64,000 nt of DNA, taken from NCBI GenBank assembly GCA_022652545.1, contig JALCRM010000001.1:186001-250000 (forward strand), read 5' to 3'. The first letter of the stretch is position 1. Each line of letters opens with the position of its first letter. This document shows, one piece after another, positions 44,571 to 52,321 of this stretch. The position numbers were made by a program, and so were the translations under genes. The stretch comes from Lachnospiraceae bacterium (GTDB lineage Bacteria > Bacillota > Clostridia > Lachnospirales > Lachnospiraceae). Below the pieces are notes generated by a model. The model made no database searches. It was not told the origin of the DNA and saw nothing but the letters and a program-made list of their open reading frames with translations.

Positions 44571-44659
44571 CGTTCGGATGCCGTACGTTGTGCACAGTGT
44601 CTTTGGCCGGGTGCGGTCCGGGGGAACGGAAGGCCTGCCCGCGGAGGAAACGAAGAGTC

Positions 44660-45604
44660 ATGGACAAAGAACAGAAGTTTGTTTCCGTAGTTGCGTACAT
44701 GCGCAATACCGGTGACGGCGCCGCAGTGTTTCTCGACACTGTGATGGGTGCCTGCTCTGCCATGTTCGAAAAATGCGAACTGGTGCTGATCGACGACTGC
44801 TCCGACGACGGTTCGGCCGAAGCGGTGCGTGAATACTGCAGGACACATTCCACTCCCTACATGGTGAGCATCCTGAAGACCAGCTGCCCGCAGGGCCTCG
44901 AATCCTCGATGAACGCGGGAAGGGATATCGCGATCGGGGATTACGTGTATGAATTTGACGACATGTTTGTCGACTATCCGGCGGACGTGATCGAAAAGGC
45001 CTACCGCAAGTGCCTGGAAGGCTGCGATATCGTTTCCGTGATGAGCGATGCAAAACAGCATGCCACCTCGAAGTGGTTCTACAATCTGTTCAACCTGGCC
45101 AACCGCACCAGGGAGAAGATCGGTCCGTCCACGCTGCGCCTGCTTTCAAGGCGCGCCATCAACCGCGTCAAGTCAATGGGGACCTACATTCCGTACCGCA
45201 AGGCGGTCTATGTAAACAGCGGCCTGTCCGTTGCGCAGATCGTCTATCACAGCACGCTGAAGGACAGCAGGTTCACGGTGCACAGCCACCGCGGGGAACG
45301 GGCGGGACTTGCGGTGGATTCCTTCATCTATTTTACGGATGTCATGGAAAAGTTTTCGCTGGTGCTCAGTTTTGTCTTCTTCGGTCTGGTGCTGGCGGTG
45401 ATCGTCTACATTTTCGTGTCGCTGTTCACCGACAAGAACCTGATCTCAGGCTGGGTCTCCACCATGGGCTTTCTCTCCCTGGGATTCCTGGGCGTTTTTG
45501 CGCTGCTGACCATCGTGCTGCGCTATCTGTCCGTCCTCGTGAATCTTGTTTTCCGTCAGAAACGGTATCTGGTCGAGAGCGTGGAAAAAATATCCGGCGA
45601 TTGA
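44660..45604 (+). CDS. GT2 family membrane-anchored glycosyltransferase
   Basis: The protein has 314 residues from ATG 44660, behind GGAGGA. VSVVAYMRNTGDGAAVFLDTVMGACSAMFEKCELVLIDDCSDDGSAEAV is a GT2 start. The metal/donor site reads EFDDMFVDYP, a divergent form of the usual D-x-D. After ~residue 235 there are two strong membrane helices (LVLSFVFFGLVLAVIVYIFVSLF, MGFLSLGFLGVFALLTIVLRYLSVL), as in GtrB-type polyprenyl-phosphate sugar synthases. The substrate is not predictable. Confidence 0.78.
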   Translation: MDKEQKFVSVVAYMRNTGDGAAVFLDTVMGACSAMFEKCELVLIDDCSDDGSAEAVREYCRTHSTPYMVSILKTSCPQGLESSMNAGRDIAIGDYVYEFDDMFVDYPADVIEKAYRKCLEGCDIVSVMSDAKQHATSKWFYNLFNLANRTREKIGPSTLRLLSRRAINRVKSMGTYIPYRKAVYVNSGLSVAQIVYHSTLKDSRFTVHSHRGERAGLAVDSFIYFTDVMEKFSLVLSFVFFGLVLAVIVYIFVSLFTDKNLISGWVSTMGFLSLGFLGVFALLTIVLRYLSVLVNLVFRQKRYLVESVEKISGD

Positions 45605-45629
45605 AAAGCCGGATGCAGGCAGGTGCAAA

Positions 45630-46808
45630 TTGTCCGACAGCAGGAGATATGACAGGATCATCATAGGCGCGGGGCTCTACGGCATGTATGCGGCAAGGCT
45701 CTGCGGCGCGCGCGGAGAGAAGGTGCTGGTGCTCGAGTACGATCCGCAGCCCTTCATGCGCGCGACAACGGTGAACCAGGCCCGCGTGCACATGGGATAC
45801 CATTACCCGCGCAGCCTGACTACCGCGTGCAAGTCGGCAGGCTACTACCGGCGTTTCCATGAAGATTTTCCCTTTGCGATCTTTGACAGCTTCGAGCAGA
45901 TCTATGCGACCAGTGCGCAGTTTTCCTGGACGGATGCGGCCGAGTTCCGCAGCTTCTGCAAAGCCGCCGGGATACGCTGCGACGAAGTTGCCGCAGGACG
46001 TTTCTTCCGGCCGGGCATGTGCGACGGCGCATTCCTGACGGAGGAGGACACCTACGATGCCGCTGCGCTGCGGGATTATTTCGTGGACGAGACCGGGAGG
46101 ATGCCCAACGTGGAGATCGTATTCGGCGCACGCCTTTCCGTGATCCTGCAGGGGAGCACCGAGTACACGCTGCGGTATTCCGTCGCCGGGGACGCGGAGC
46201 CGGAAAGAGTATACGAGGCGGCTTCGCCCTTTGTCCTGAATGCCGGCTATGCCTCCGTCAACCAGATCCTTTCGAGGGTGCACACTGGGGAGCGGGGGGA
46301 CGCGGACGACAATTTCAGCCGGTTCGCGATCAAGTACGAGCTTTGCGAGATCATTCTGTGCAAAGCGTCCGATAACCTGAAAAAATACGGGATCACCGTC
46401 ATGGACGGACCGTTCTTCTCCATCATGCCGTTCGGTCTCACCGGTCTCCATTCCCTGACCAGCGTGACCTTTACGCCGCATGCCACCTGCCCCGACTCTC
46501 CGCCGGTGTTTGCCTGCCAGGAAGGGACGGACTGCAGTCCGGAGCAGCTCGGCAACTGTACGGAGTGCCCGCACAGGCCCGTGTCGGCGTGGCCGTACAT
46601 GAGCCATCTGGCGGACAAGTATCTGCGCCCGGAGTACAGCTACGGGTATACCGGTTCGCTGTATTCGATGAAGCCGATCCTGCGCAGCTCGGAGGTGGAC
46701 GATTCCAGACCCACGGCGATCCGTGTGAACAGCAGAAAGCCCGGATTCGTCAGCGTTCTGTCCGGGAAGATCGACACGGTCTACGACCTGGATGAATTCC
46801 TGCAATGA
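45630..46808 (+). CDS. FAD-dependent oxidoreductase of the D-amino-acid-oxidase type
   Basis: The protein has 392 residues from TTG 45630. No ATG or GTG exists near, and an earlier start would overlap the previous gene. YDRIIIGAGLYGMYAARLCGARGEKVLVLEYD is the FAD-binding motif at the very N-terminus. Next are ATTVNQARVHMGYHYPRS and FVLNAGYASVNQIL. A cysteine-rich patch CQEGTDCSPEQLGNCTECPHRP near residue 315 is unusual and could bind a metal. Its place among GT2 and aminotransferase genes suggests oxidation of a sugar or sugar nucleotide, but no direct evidence is available. Confidence 0.72.
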   Translation: MSDSRRYDRIIIGAGLYGMYAARLCGARGEKVLVLEYDPQPFMRATTVNQARVHMGYHYPRSLTTACKSAGYYRRFHEDFPFAIFDSFEQIYATSAQFSWTDAAEFRSFCKAAGIRCDEVAAGRFFRPGMCDGAFLTEEDTYDAAALRDYFVDETGRMPNVEIVFGARLSVILQGSTEYTLRYSVAGDAEPERVYEAASPFVLNAGYASVNQILSRVHTGERGDADDNFSRFAIKYELCEIILCKASDNLKKYGITVMDGPFFSIMPFGLTGLHSLTSVTFTPHATCPDSPPVFACQEGTDCSPEQLGNCTECPHRPVSAWPYMSHLADKYLRPEYSYGYTGSLYSMKPILRSSEVDDSRPTAIRVNSRKPGFVSVLSGKIDTVYDLDEFLQ

Positions 46809-46847
46809 GAGCCGGCTGCGGACAGCAGCGTAGGAAAGGAAATCTGC

Positions 46848-47594
46848 ATGACGACGGAAATTCTGTTTCCTGTTTTGAATGAACATTTGCGCCTGGAGAA
46901 GGGGATCCGCAGGACAGTGGAGTATATACGGGACCATGTCGATGCGGAAAGGTACCCGTGCAGGCTGACGATCGTGGACAACGGCTCGGACGATGACACG
47001 CCGGAGATCGGGAAACGGCTTGAAGCGGAGTTCCCGGAGGTGCATTACCTCGGCATCAGGGAGCGCGGAGTCGGGATCGCGTTCCGCACAGGCGTGGAAC
47101 AGAGCACGGCAGACATCGTGGGCTACATGGACATCGATCTTTCCACCGATATCCGCAACCTCGGAAAGACAATCGAGCTGTTTGATGCGAGGCCGGAGAT
47201 CGACTATGTGAATGCTTCGCGCTTCGGGAGCGGCGCAGAGACCACAGGGCGGAAATGGTACCGGAAGATCACCTCCAGGGGACTGCTTTTCCTTCTCCGC
47301 ACGCAGCTGAAAATGAGATCCTCCGATGCGATCGCCGGCTTTACCTTCCTGCGCAGGGAGAAGGCCCTGCAGCTCGTCAGGGAATGCTACAGCGACAACG
47401 GCTGGTTCTATATGATCGAGTTCCTGCTGCGCGCGGAGCGGGACGGCATGCGGATCCTGGACATGCCCGTGGACTGGACCGAGGATTACGATACGACCGT
47501 GCATGTCTGGAAAACGATACGCAATTACATGAAAAACATAGCGCGCCTGCGCAGGACCTTTTCGGAAGAGGACAGGCAGGGGAAAAAACACTGA
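46848..47594 (+). CDS. GT2 family, polyprenyl-phosphate sugar synthase-like
   Basis: The protein has 248 residues. TEILFPVLNEHLRLEKGIRRTVEYI, LTIVDNGSDDDTPEIG, VGIAFRTGVEQSTADIVGYMDIDLSTDIRNL and IAGFTFLRREKALQLV follow the DPM1-like subgroup. The donor site is DIDLS. There is no C-terminal membrane anchor. A GGAAAGG site precedes it. It probably loads a lipid phosphate for the GT-C protein encoded at 48745, two genes on. Confidence 0.82.
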   Translation: MTTEILFPVLNEHLRLEKGIRRTVEYIRDHVDAERYPCRLTIVDNGSDDDTPEIGKRLEAEFPEVHYLGIRERGVGIAFRTGVEQSTADIVGYMDIDLSTDIRNLGKTIELFDARPEIDYVNASRFGSGAETTGRKWYRKITSRGLLFLLRTQLKMRSSDAIAGFTFLRREKALQLVRECYSDNGWFYMIEFLLRAERDGMRILDMPVDWTEDYDTTVHVWKTIRNYMKNIARLRRTFSEEDRQGKKH

Positions 47595-47618
47595 AAGTGC
47601 GCCGGGGAAGGAGAAGTT

Positions 47619-48710
47619 TTGCTTAAGAGAGTTGATCTGACAAGAGATTTTGCAAGGCACAGGGAAGAATATATGGCGGCCATTACGAAGGTCTGTGAGG
47701 AGACAGCCTTTTCCGGCGGCAGATACGCGGACCGTTTCGAGGAAGAACTTGCCGGATATCTGGGCGTCCGGGCTGCTTCGTGCGTGAACAACGGAACGAG
47801 CGCGCTGCACCTGGCCATGCTTGCGCTGGGCGTCGGCCCCGGAGACGAGGTCATCGTACCGGCCAACACCTATATCGCGACAGCCTGGGGCGTCAGCTAT
47901 ACCGGCGCGGTACCGGTGTTTACGGACTGTACGGCGGACACCTGGGAAATAGACCCGGACGGGATCGAAGCGAAGATCACGCCCCGTACGAAGGGCATCA
48001 TCGGCGTACATCTTTACGGACAGCCGTTCGATTTTGCGAGGGTAAAGGAGATCGCGGACAGGCACGGGCTGTTTGTCGTCGAAGACTGCGCGCAGGCGAT
48101 CGCAGCGGAATTTGAAGGGAAAAAAGTGGGAGGGCTCGGAGACATCGGATGCTTCAGCTTTTACCCGGGCAAAAACCTCTATGCCTTCGGGGAAGGCGGT
48201 GCGGTCACTTCCAATGACCGGGCTGCCATTGACCGGATCAATGTCATCAAGAACCAGGGGTGCCGGGTGAGATACTACCACGAGACGCTCGGATACAATT
48301 ACAGGATGGAAGGGATACAGGGGGCTGTCCTCAGCGTATCGATGAAGTACCTGGAGGGCTGGACGGCAAGAAGACAGCAGATCGGCCGGCGCTATCTTCA
48401 GGAGATCCGCAACCCCGGGATCGTCATGCAGGCACACCCTGCCAACACGACGCCCGTATTCCATCTTTTTGAGATCGAAACGCCGGATCCGGAAGGCCTG
48501 ATCGCCTACATGAAGGAACACGACGTGGAATGCAACCGCCACTATCCGGTCCCCTGCCATCTGCAGCAGGCGTATGCCGCTCTCGGAGGACGGAAAGGGG
48601 ACTGCCCGAATGCCGAAAAACTCGCCTCGCAGTGTGTTTCCCTTCCGCTGTTTCCGGAAATGACGGATGAGGAAGCAGAATACGTGATCGATCTTTGCAA
48701 CCGGTACTGA
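47619..48710 (+). CDS. DegT/DnrJ/EryC1/StrS-type sugar aminotransferase
   Basis: The protein has 363 residues from TTG 47619, five bases after AAGGAG. The fold-type I PLP enzyme motifs are complete: NNGTSALHLAMLALGVGPGDEVIVPANTYIATAWGV, FVVEDCAQAIAAEFEGKKVGGLGD and FSFYPGKNLYAFGEGGAV with Lys185 as the Schiff-base lysine. These enzymes aminate keto-sugar nucleotides (often dTDP- or UDP-linked 3- or 4-keto sugars). No keto-sugar-forming dehydratase is in the window other than perhaps the SDR at 12919, so its substrate comes from elsewhere or remains unknown. Confidence 0.9.
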   Translation: MLKRVDLTRDFARHREEYMAAITKVCEETAFSGGRYADRFEEELAGYLGVRAASCVNNGTSALHLAMLALGVGPGDEVIVPANTYIATAWGVSYTGAVPVFTDCTADTWEIDPDGIEAKITPRTKGIIGVHLYGQPFDFARVKEIADRHGLFVVEDCAQAIAAEFEGKKVGGLGDIGCFSFYPGKNLYAFGEGGAVTSNDRAAIDRINVIKNQGCRVRYYHETLGYNYRMEGIQGAVLSVSMKYLEGWTARRQQIGRRYLQEIRNPGIVMQAHPANTTPVFHLFEIETPDPEGLIAYMKEHDVECNRHYPVPCHLQQAYAALGGRKGDCPNAEKLASQCVSLPLFPEMTDEEAEYVIDLCNRY

Positions 48711-48744
48711 TACAGCGCAGGAAGGGGACGCAGGAGGGCAGTTT

Positions 48745-50472
48745 ATGCTGGTCGTGATCCTCAGCTGGGCGTATATGCTGTTCCTGTGCCTGATCGCAGG
48801 CACAGGGCTGCAGGCTGTCTTCAGGCATACCGGACTTGCGTCCCGCAGCAGGGCAGCCGGCCTTACACAGACGGCCGTAACAGGGGCGGCCGCACTCACC
48901 GTATATGCCGAATACTACAGTATTTTCGGCGGCGTGAATACGGCAGCACATGTCGTCATGCTCGCCGTGCTGGCTTTTCCTGCTGTTTTATGCCGCAGGG
49001 AATTGCGCCGGCTGTTTCCGGAACTGCGAAGGATCTTTTTCTCAGGGGAAGGGATCCTGCAGACTGCTCTTATTCTGGTCATCGCTTTTTACTGCTCCCG
49101 GGGTCCTTTTCACACGGACACGGGGATCTACCATGCGCAGGCCATCCGTATCATCGAGGAGTACGGTCTGCTCAAGGGCATGGGAAACCTGCAGGAACAC
49201 TTTGCCTACAACAGCAGTTACCTGGCTTTTGCGGCCCTGTTCACGATGAGCCGTATCCTGCCGGCAGCGCTGCATACGACGACGGGCTTTTTTGCCGCAC
49301 TCGTTTCCTGCCAGGCGCTGCACAGACTCCTGCACCTGCGCCGTCACCGCAGCCGTCTGCAGGCAGCCGCAGCGGCTGCCGCGCTGCTTTATCTGTTCAC
49401 GGATATCACGGGAAGCGTTTCGCCTGCCACGGATTACGGCACGATGTATTTTCTGCTCTATCTTTTCGGAGCCTGGATCGCCTGCGCGGAAGAGGGCGGC
49501 TCTGCGGAAGAAGGGGAGGCGAAGCTCCTGCGCTGCGGGCAGCTTTCCGTGCTTGCGCTGTTTTGCGTATCTCTCAAGCTTTCGGCGGCCTGCGCGGTGC
49601 TCCTTGCCCTGTATCCGCTGGCAGGCCTGCTGCGGCGAAAGAAAGGCCGGCATGTATTGCTGTCTGCTGCGGAGGGGGCAGTCTGTATTCTGCCGTTTCT
49701 GGTCCGTAATGTCCTCATATCAGGCTGGCTTTTCTATCCGGTGGAACAGATCGATCTCTTCCGCGTAGTCTGGAAGGTCCCCGCGGAATACCTGAGGACG
49801 GACGCCGCCCAGATCAAGGCCTGGGGGCGCTGTCTGTACGATGTGGAAAAACTCGGAGAGCCGCTGCAGCAGTGGCTTCCGGTCTGGTACCACGGACAGC
49901 AGAGCTATGAACAGATGCTGATAAAGACCCAGTTCATCGGCGGCGCCGCGCTGCTTTTTGTCCTGTGCAGGCGTCTGCGGCGCAGGCAGGTAAGGCCGGC
50001 GATTGCGCTGTATTTCATAACGCTGGCGGCAGGGATCGCATTCTGGTTCCTGACAGCACCCTTTATCCGCTACGGCCTGGCATTCCTGCTGCTTTTTCCG
50101 CTGTGCGCCCTGGGGGAGGCGGCGGAGGAACTGGAAAAGGCCGCGGGTGCCGGACACAGGAAAGCCGGCCTTCTTTCGGAAGGCGCGCTGTGTGTGCTCT
50201 GTCTGTGCTGTTTTGCAGGGTGGATCGTAAATTATGCCGGCGACGATCTGAAATTCATCCGTGAAAATGCAGGGGCGGGATACTATGTGCTGCAGGAGCC
50301 CTTTGAGGATTCGGAAACGGCGAGCGAGGAGAGGAACGGGTGCCGGATCTATTATTCGGTGAAGGGTACGGTAAACTCCTATTACCATTGCCCTTCCACC
50401 TGCTACCGATCCATGCTGGAGCGGACGGAACTGATCGGAAACACGATAGAAAGCGGGTTCCGGGCCAGGTGA
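48745..50472 (+). CDS. LIC_10190-like polytopic membrane protein, putative GT-C glycosyltransferase (paralogue 2)
   Basis: The protein has 575 residues, behind GCAGGAGGG. It shares ordered blocks with the 25959 protein: ALTVYAEYYSIFGGVNTA, DTGIYHAQAIRIIEEYGLLKGMGNLQEHFAYNSSY, IDLFRVVWKVP, WLPVWYHG, TAPFIRYGLAFLL. In this copy the acidic pair is DTG rather than DDY. It is the last gene of the glycan locus before rny. Many hydrophobic segments and a short C-terminal soluble tail (YYSVKGTVNSYYHCPSTCYRS) are visible. The activity is inferred. Confidence 0.75.
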   Translation: MLVVILSWAYMLFLCLIAGTGLQAVFRHTGLASRSRAAGLTQTAVTGAAALTVYAEYYSIFGGVNTAAHVVMLAVLAFPAVLCRRELRRLFPELRRIFFSGEGILQTALILVIAFYCSRGPFHTDTGIYHAQAIRIIEEYGLLKGMGNLQEHFAYNSSYLAFAALFTMSRILPAALHTTTGFFAALVSCQALHRLLHLRRHRSRLQAAAAAAALLYLFTDITGSVSPATDYGTMYFLLYLFGAWIACAEEGGSAEEGEAKLLRCGQLSVLALFCVSLKLSAACAVLLALYPLAGLLRRKKGRHVLLSAAEGAVCILPFLVRNVLISGWLFYPVEQIDLFRVVWKVPAEYLRTDAAQIKAWGRCLYDVEKLGEPLQQWLPVWYHGQQSYEQMLIKTQFIGGAALLFVLCRRLRRRQVRPAIALYFITLAAGIAFWFLTAPFIRYGLAFLLLFPLCALGEAAEELEKAAGAGHRKAGLLSEGALCVLCLCCFAGWIVNYAGDDLKFIRENAGAGYYVLQEPFEDSETASEERNGCRIYYSVKGTVNSYYHCPSTCYRSMLERTELIGNTIESGFRAR

Positions 50473-50512
50473 CTGCCGGTCGGAAACCGTCCGGAAGACG
50501 TTTGCGGAAAGC

Positions 50513-50529
50513 CTGCAGACCATCTGCAG
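50513..50529 (+). other. hairpin between the glycan locus and rny
   Basis: CTGCAGA-CCA-TCTGCAG is a perfect 7-bp stem. No T-tract follows, so it is not a classical terminator, although it lies where one would be expected. Confidence 0.35.
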
Positions 50530-50545
50530 ACCGCGTAAACGTTTA

Positions 50546-50574
50546 TTGACACCGTGCACATTTGCCTATAAAAT
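50546..50574 (+). promoter_or_regulatory. rny promoter
   Basis: TTGACA (50546-50551) and TAAAAT (50569-50574) have a 17-base spacer. Transcription would start near 50581, ahead of the strong AAGGAGGTG ribosome site. Confidence 0.75.
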
Positions 50575-50623
50575 AAAGAAGTTATAGTTTGCCTACAATT
50601 TCATAAGGAGGTGCTCCTGTATC

Positions 50624-52171
50624 ATGTTGGGAATCATCATTGCGGTGATTGTCTCCCTCGTGATCGCAGTGCCGGCTACTTACGCAGTGACGTCGAGCTA
50701 TCGGAAGAAACAGGCCGAAGCAAAGATCGGAAGTGCGGAAGAGAAGGCAAGGGCTATCATCGATGAAGCACTTTCTGCTGCTGAGACCAAAAAGCGTGAA
50801 GCACTGCTCGAAGTCAAGGAAGAATCCATCAAGACCAGGAATGATCTTGAGAAAGAGATCCGGGACAGAAGAGCGGAAGTACAGCGCAATGAACGCAGGA
50901 TTCAGCAGAAGGAAGAGACAGTCGACAGAAAGTCCGACGCTCTGGAACGCAAGGAACAGGGCCTGATCACACGGGAAGAATCTCTGCAGAAACAGAAAGA
51001 TGAAATCACCACTCTCAACGAGCAGAAAGTACAGGAACTCGAACGGATTTCCGGACTGACCTCCGAACAGGCAAAGGAATACCTTTTAAAAACTGTTGAG
51101 GAAGATGTAAAGCACGATTCCGCTGTCATGATCAAGGAAATGGAAGCGGAAGCCAAGGAAGAAGCCGACAAGAAGGCGAGAGAGCTTGTTATCAATGCCA
51201 TACAGAGATGTGCGGCCGATAACGTAGCCGAAGCCACGATCTCCGTCGTGCAGCTTCCGAACGACGAAATGAAGGGAAGGATCATCGGCAGAGAGGGCCG
51301 CAACATCAGGACCCTGGAGACGATGACCGGCGTCGACCTTATCATCGACGATACACCCGAAGCCGTCGTGATCTCCGGTTTTGATCCGATCCGCCGCGAG
51401 GTGGCAAGGATCGCGCTGGAAAAACTGATCGTGGACGGGCGTATTCATCCGGCCAGGATCGAAGAGATGGTCGAGAAAGCCAAAAAGGAAGTTGACGCCA
51501 GGATCAAAGAAGAAGGCGAAGCGGCTACTCTCGAGGTCGGTGTACACGGTATCCATCCTGAACTTGTCAAACTTCTCGGACGCATGCATTTCCGTACCAG
51601 CTACGGGCAGAATGCATTGAAGCATTCCATTGAGGTAGCACAGCTTTCCGGCCTCCTTGCAGGGGAATTGGGCCTGGATGTGCGCATGGCGAAAAGGGCA
51701 GGTCTCTTGCATGACATAGGCAAGGCCGTGGACCATGAAATGGAAGGCTCGCACGTACAGCTCGGCGCTGAACTCTGCCGTAAGTACAAGGAATCGCCCA
51801 TTGTCATCAATGCGGTCGAATCCCACCACGGCGACGTCGAACCGAACAATCTGATCTCCTGCCTTGTACAGGCGTCGGATACCATCTCGGCAGCACGGCC
51901 GGGTGCGAGAAGAGAAACACTGGAGGCCTACACCACCAGACTCAAACAGCTTGAAGATATAACCAACAGTTTTAAAGGGGTTGCCAGTTCCTTTGCTATT
52001 CAGGCAGGACGGGAAGTTCGTGTAATGGTAGTTCCTGACCAGATCAGTGATGCTGATATGGTGCTGCTCGCCCGTGATATTTCCAAAAAGATCGAAGCGG
52101 AAATGGAATATCCGGGGCAGATCAAAGTCAATGTCATACGTGAATCGCGCGTGACGGACTACGCAAAATGA
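50624..52171 (+). CDS. rny: ribonuclease Y
   Basis: The protein has 515 residues. One N-terminal membrane helix ([20 protein letters not shown]) precedes a long coiled coil (~25-190). A KH domain follows ([33 protein letters not shown]), then an HD domain ([44 protein letters not shown], with HD in LLHDIGK). The length is typical for the family. RNase Y is a membrane-anchored endonuclease that initiates mRNA decay in Firmicutes. It has its own promoter and a strong terminator. It is normally found right after recA/recX in many Clostridia. Confidence 0.97.
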   Translation: MLGIIIAVIVSLVIAVPATYAVTSSYRKKQAEAKIGSAEEKARAIIDEALSAAETKKREALLEVKEESIKTRNDLEKEIRDRRAEVQRNERRIQQKEETVDRKSDALERKEQGLITREESLQKQKDEITTLNEQKVQELERISGLTSEQAKEYLLKTVEEDVKHDSAVMIKEMEAEAKEEADKKARELVINAIQRCAADNVAEATISVVQLPNDEMKGRIIGREGRNIRTLETMTGVDLIIDDTPEAVVISGFDPIRREVARIALEKLIVDGRIHPARIEEMVEKAKKEVDARIKEEGEAATLEVGVHGIHPELVKLLGRMHFRTSYGQNALKHSIEVAQLSGLLAGELGLDVRMAKRAGLLHDIGKAVDHEMEGSHVQLGAELCRKYKESPIVINAVESHHGDVEPNNLISCLVQASDTISAARPGARRETLEAYTTRLKQLEDITNSFKGVASSFAIQAGREVRVMVVPDQISDADMVLLARDISKKIEAEMEYPGQIKVNVIRESRVTDYAK

Positions 52172-52196
52172 TCTTCAGATAAACAAAGACAAGAGG

Positions 52197-52232
52197 CGGC
52201 CATATCCCGAAGAAGGGTATGGCCGTTTTTTT
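52197..52232 (+). terminator. intrinsic terminator of rny
   Basis: CGGCCATATCCC and GGGTATGGCCG form an 11-pair stem with one bulged base around GAAGAA. Seven T follow directly (52226-52232). Confidence 0.92.
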
Positions 52233-52278
52233 GTCTTCCCGGTGTCCGTATGGAGACTGTCGGAACCGGCAGGGAGCG

Positions 52279-52287
52279 TGTTATAAT
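52279..52287 (+). promoter_or_regulatory. extended -10 promoter of the second glycan cluster
   Basis: TGTTATAAT is an extended -10. It lies between the rny terminator and the next gene. The expected start (~52294) rules out the ATGs at 52250-52289 and favours GTG 52322. Confidence 0.55.
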
Positions 52288-52321
52288 GATGTCCGGTCCG
52301 GCGCACGGAGGAAACGGCAGG

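Noticed and set aside
45426-48899. 1157-residue minus-strand ORF
   Set aside because: It lies opposite four well-supported + strand genes (FAD oxidoreductase, GT2, DegT aminotransferase and part of a membrane protein). It has no recognisable domain, so it is a shadow caused by high GC codon usage.
50513-50529. hairpin before rny as terminator of the glycan locus
   Set aside because: The stem is good, but no T-tract follows, so it is reported only as a hairpin.
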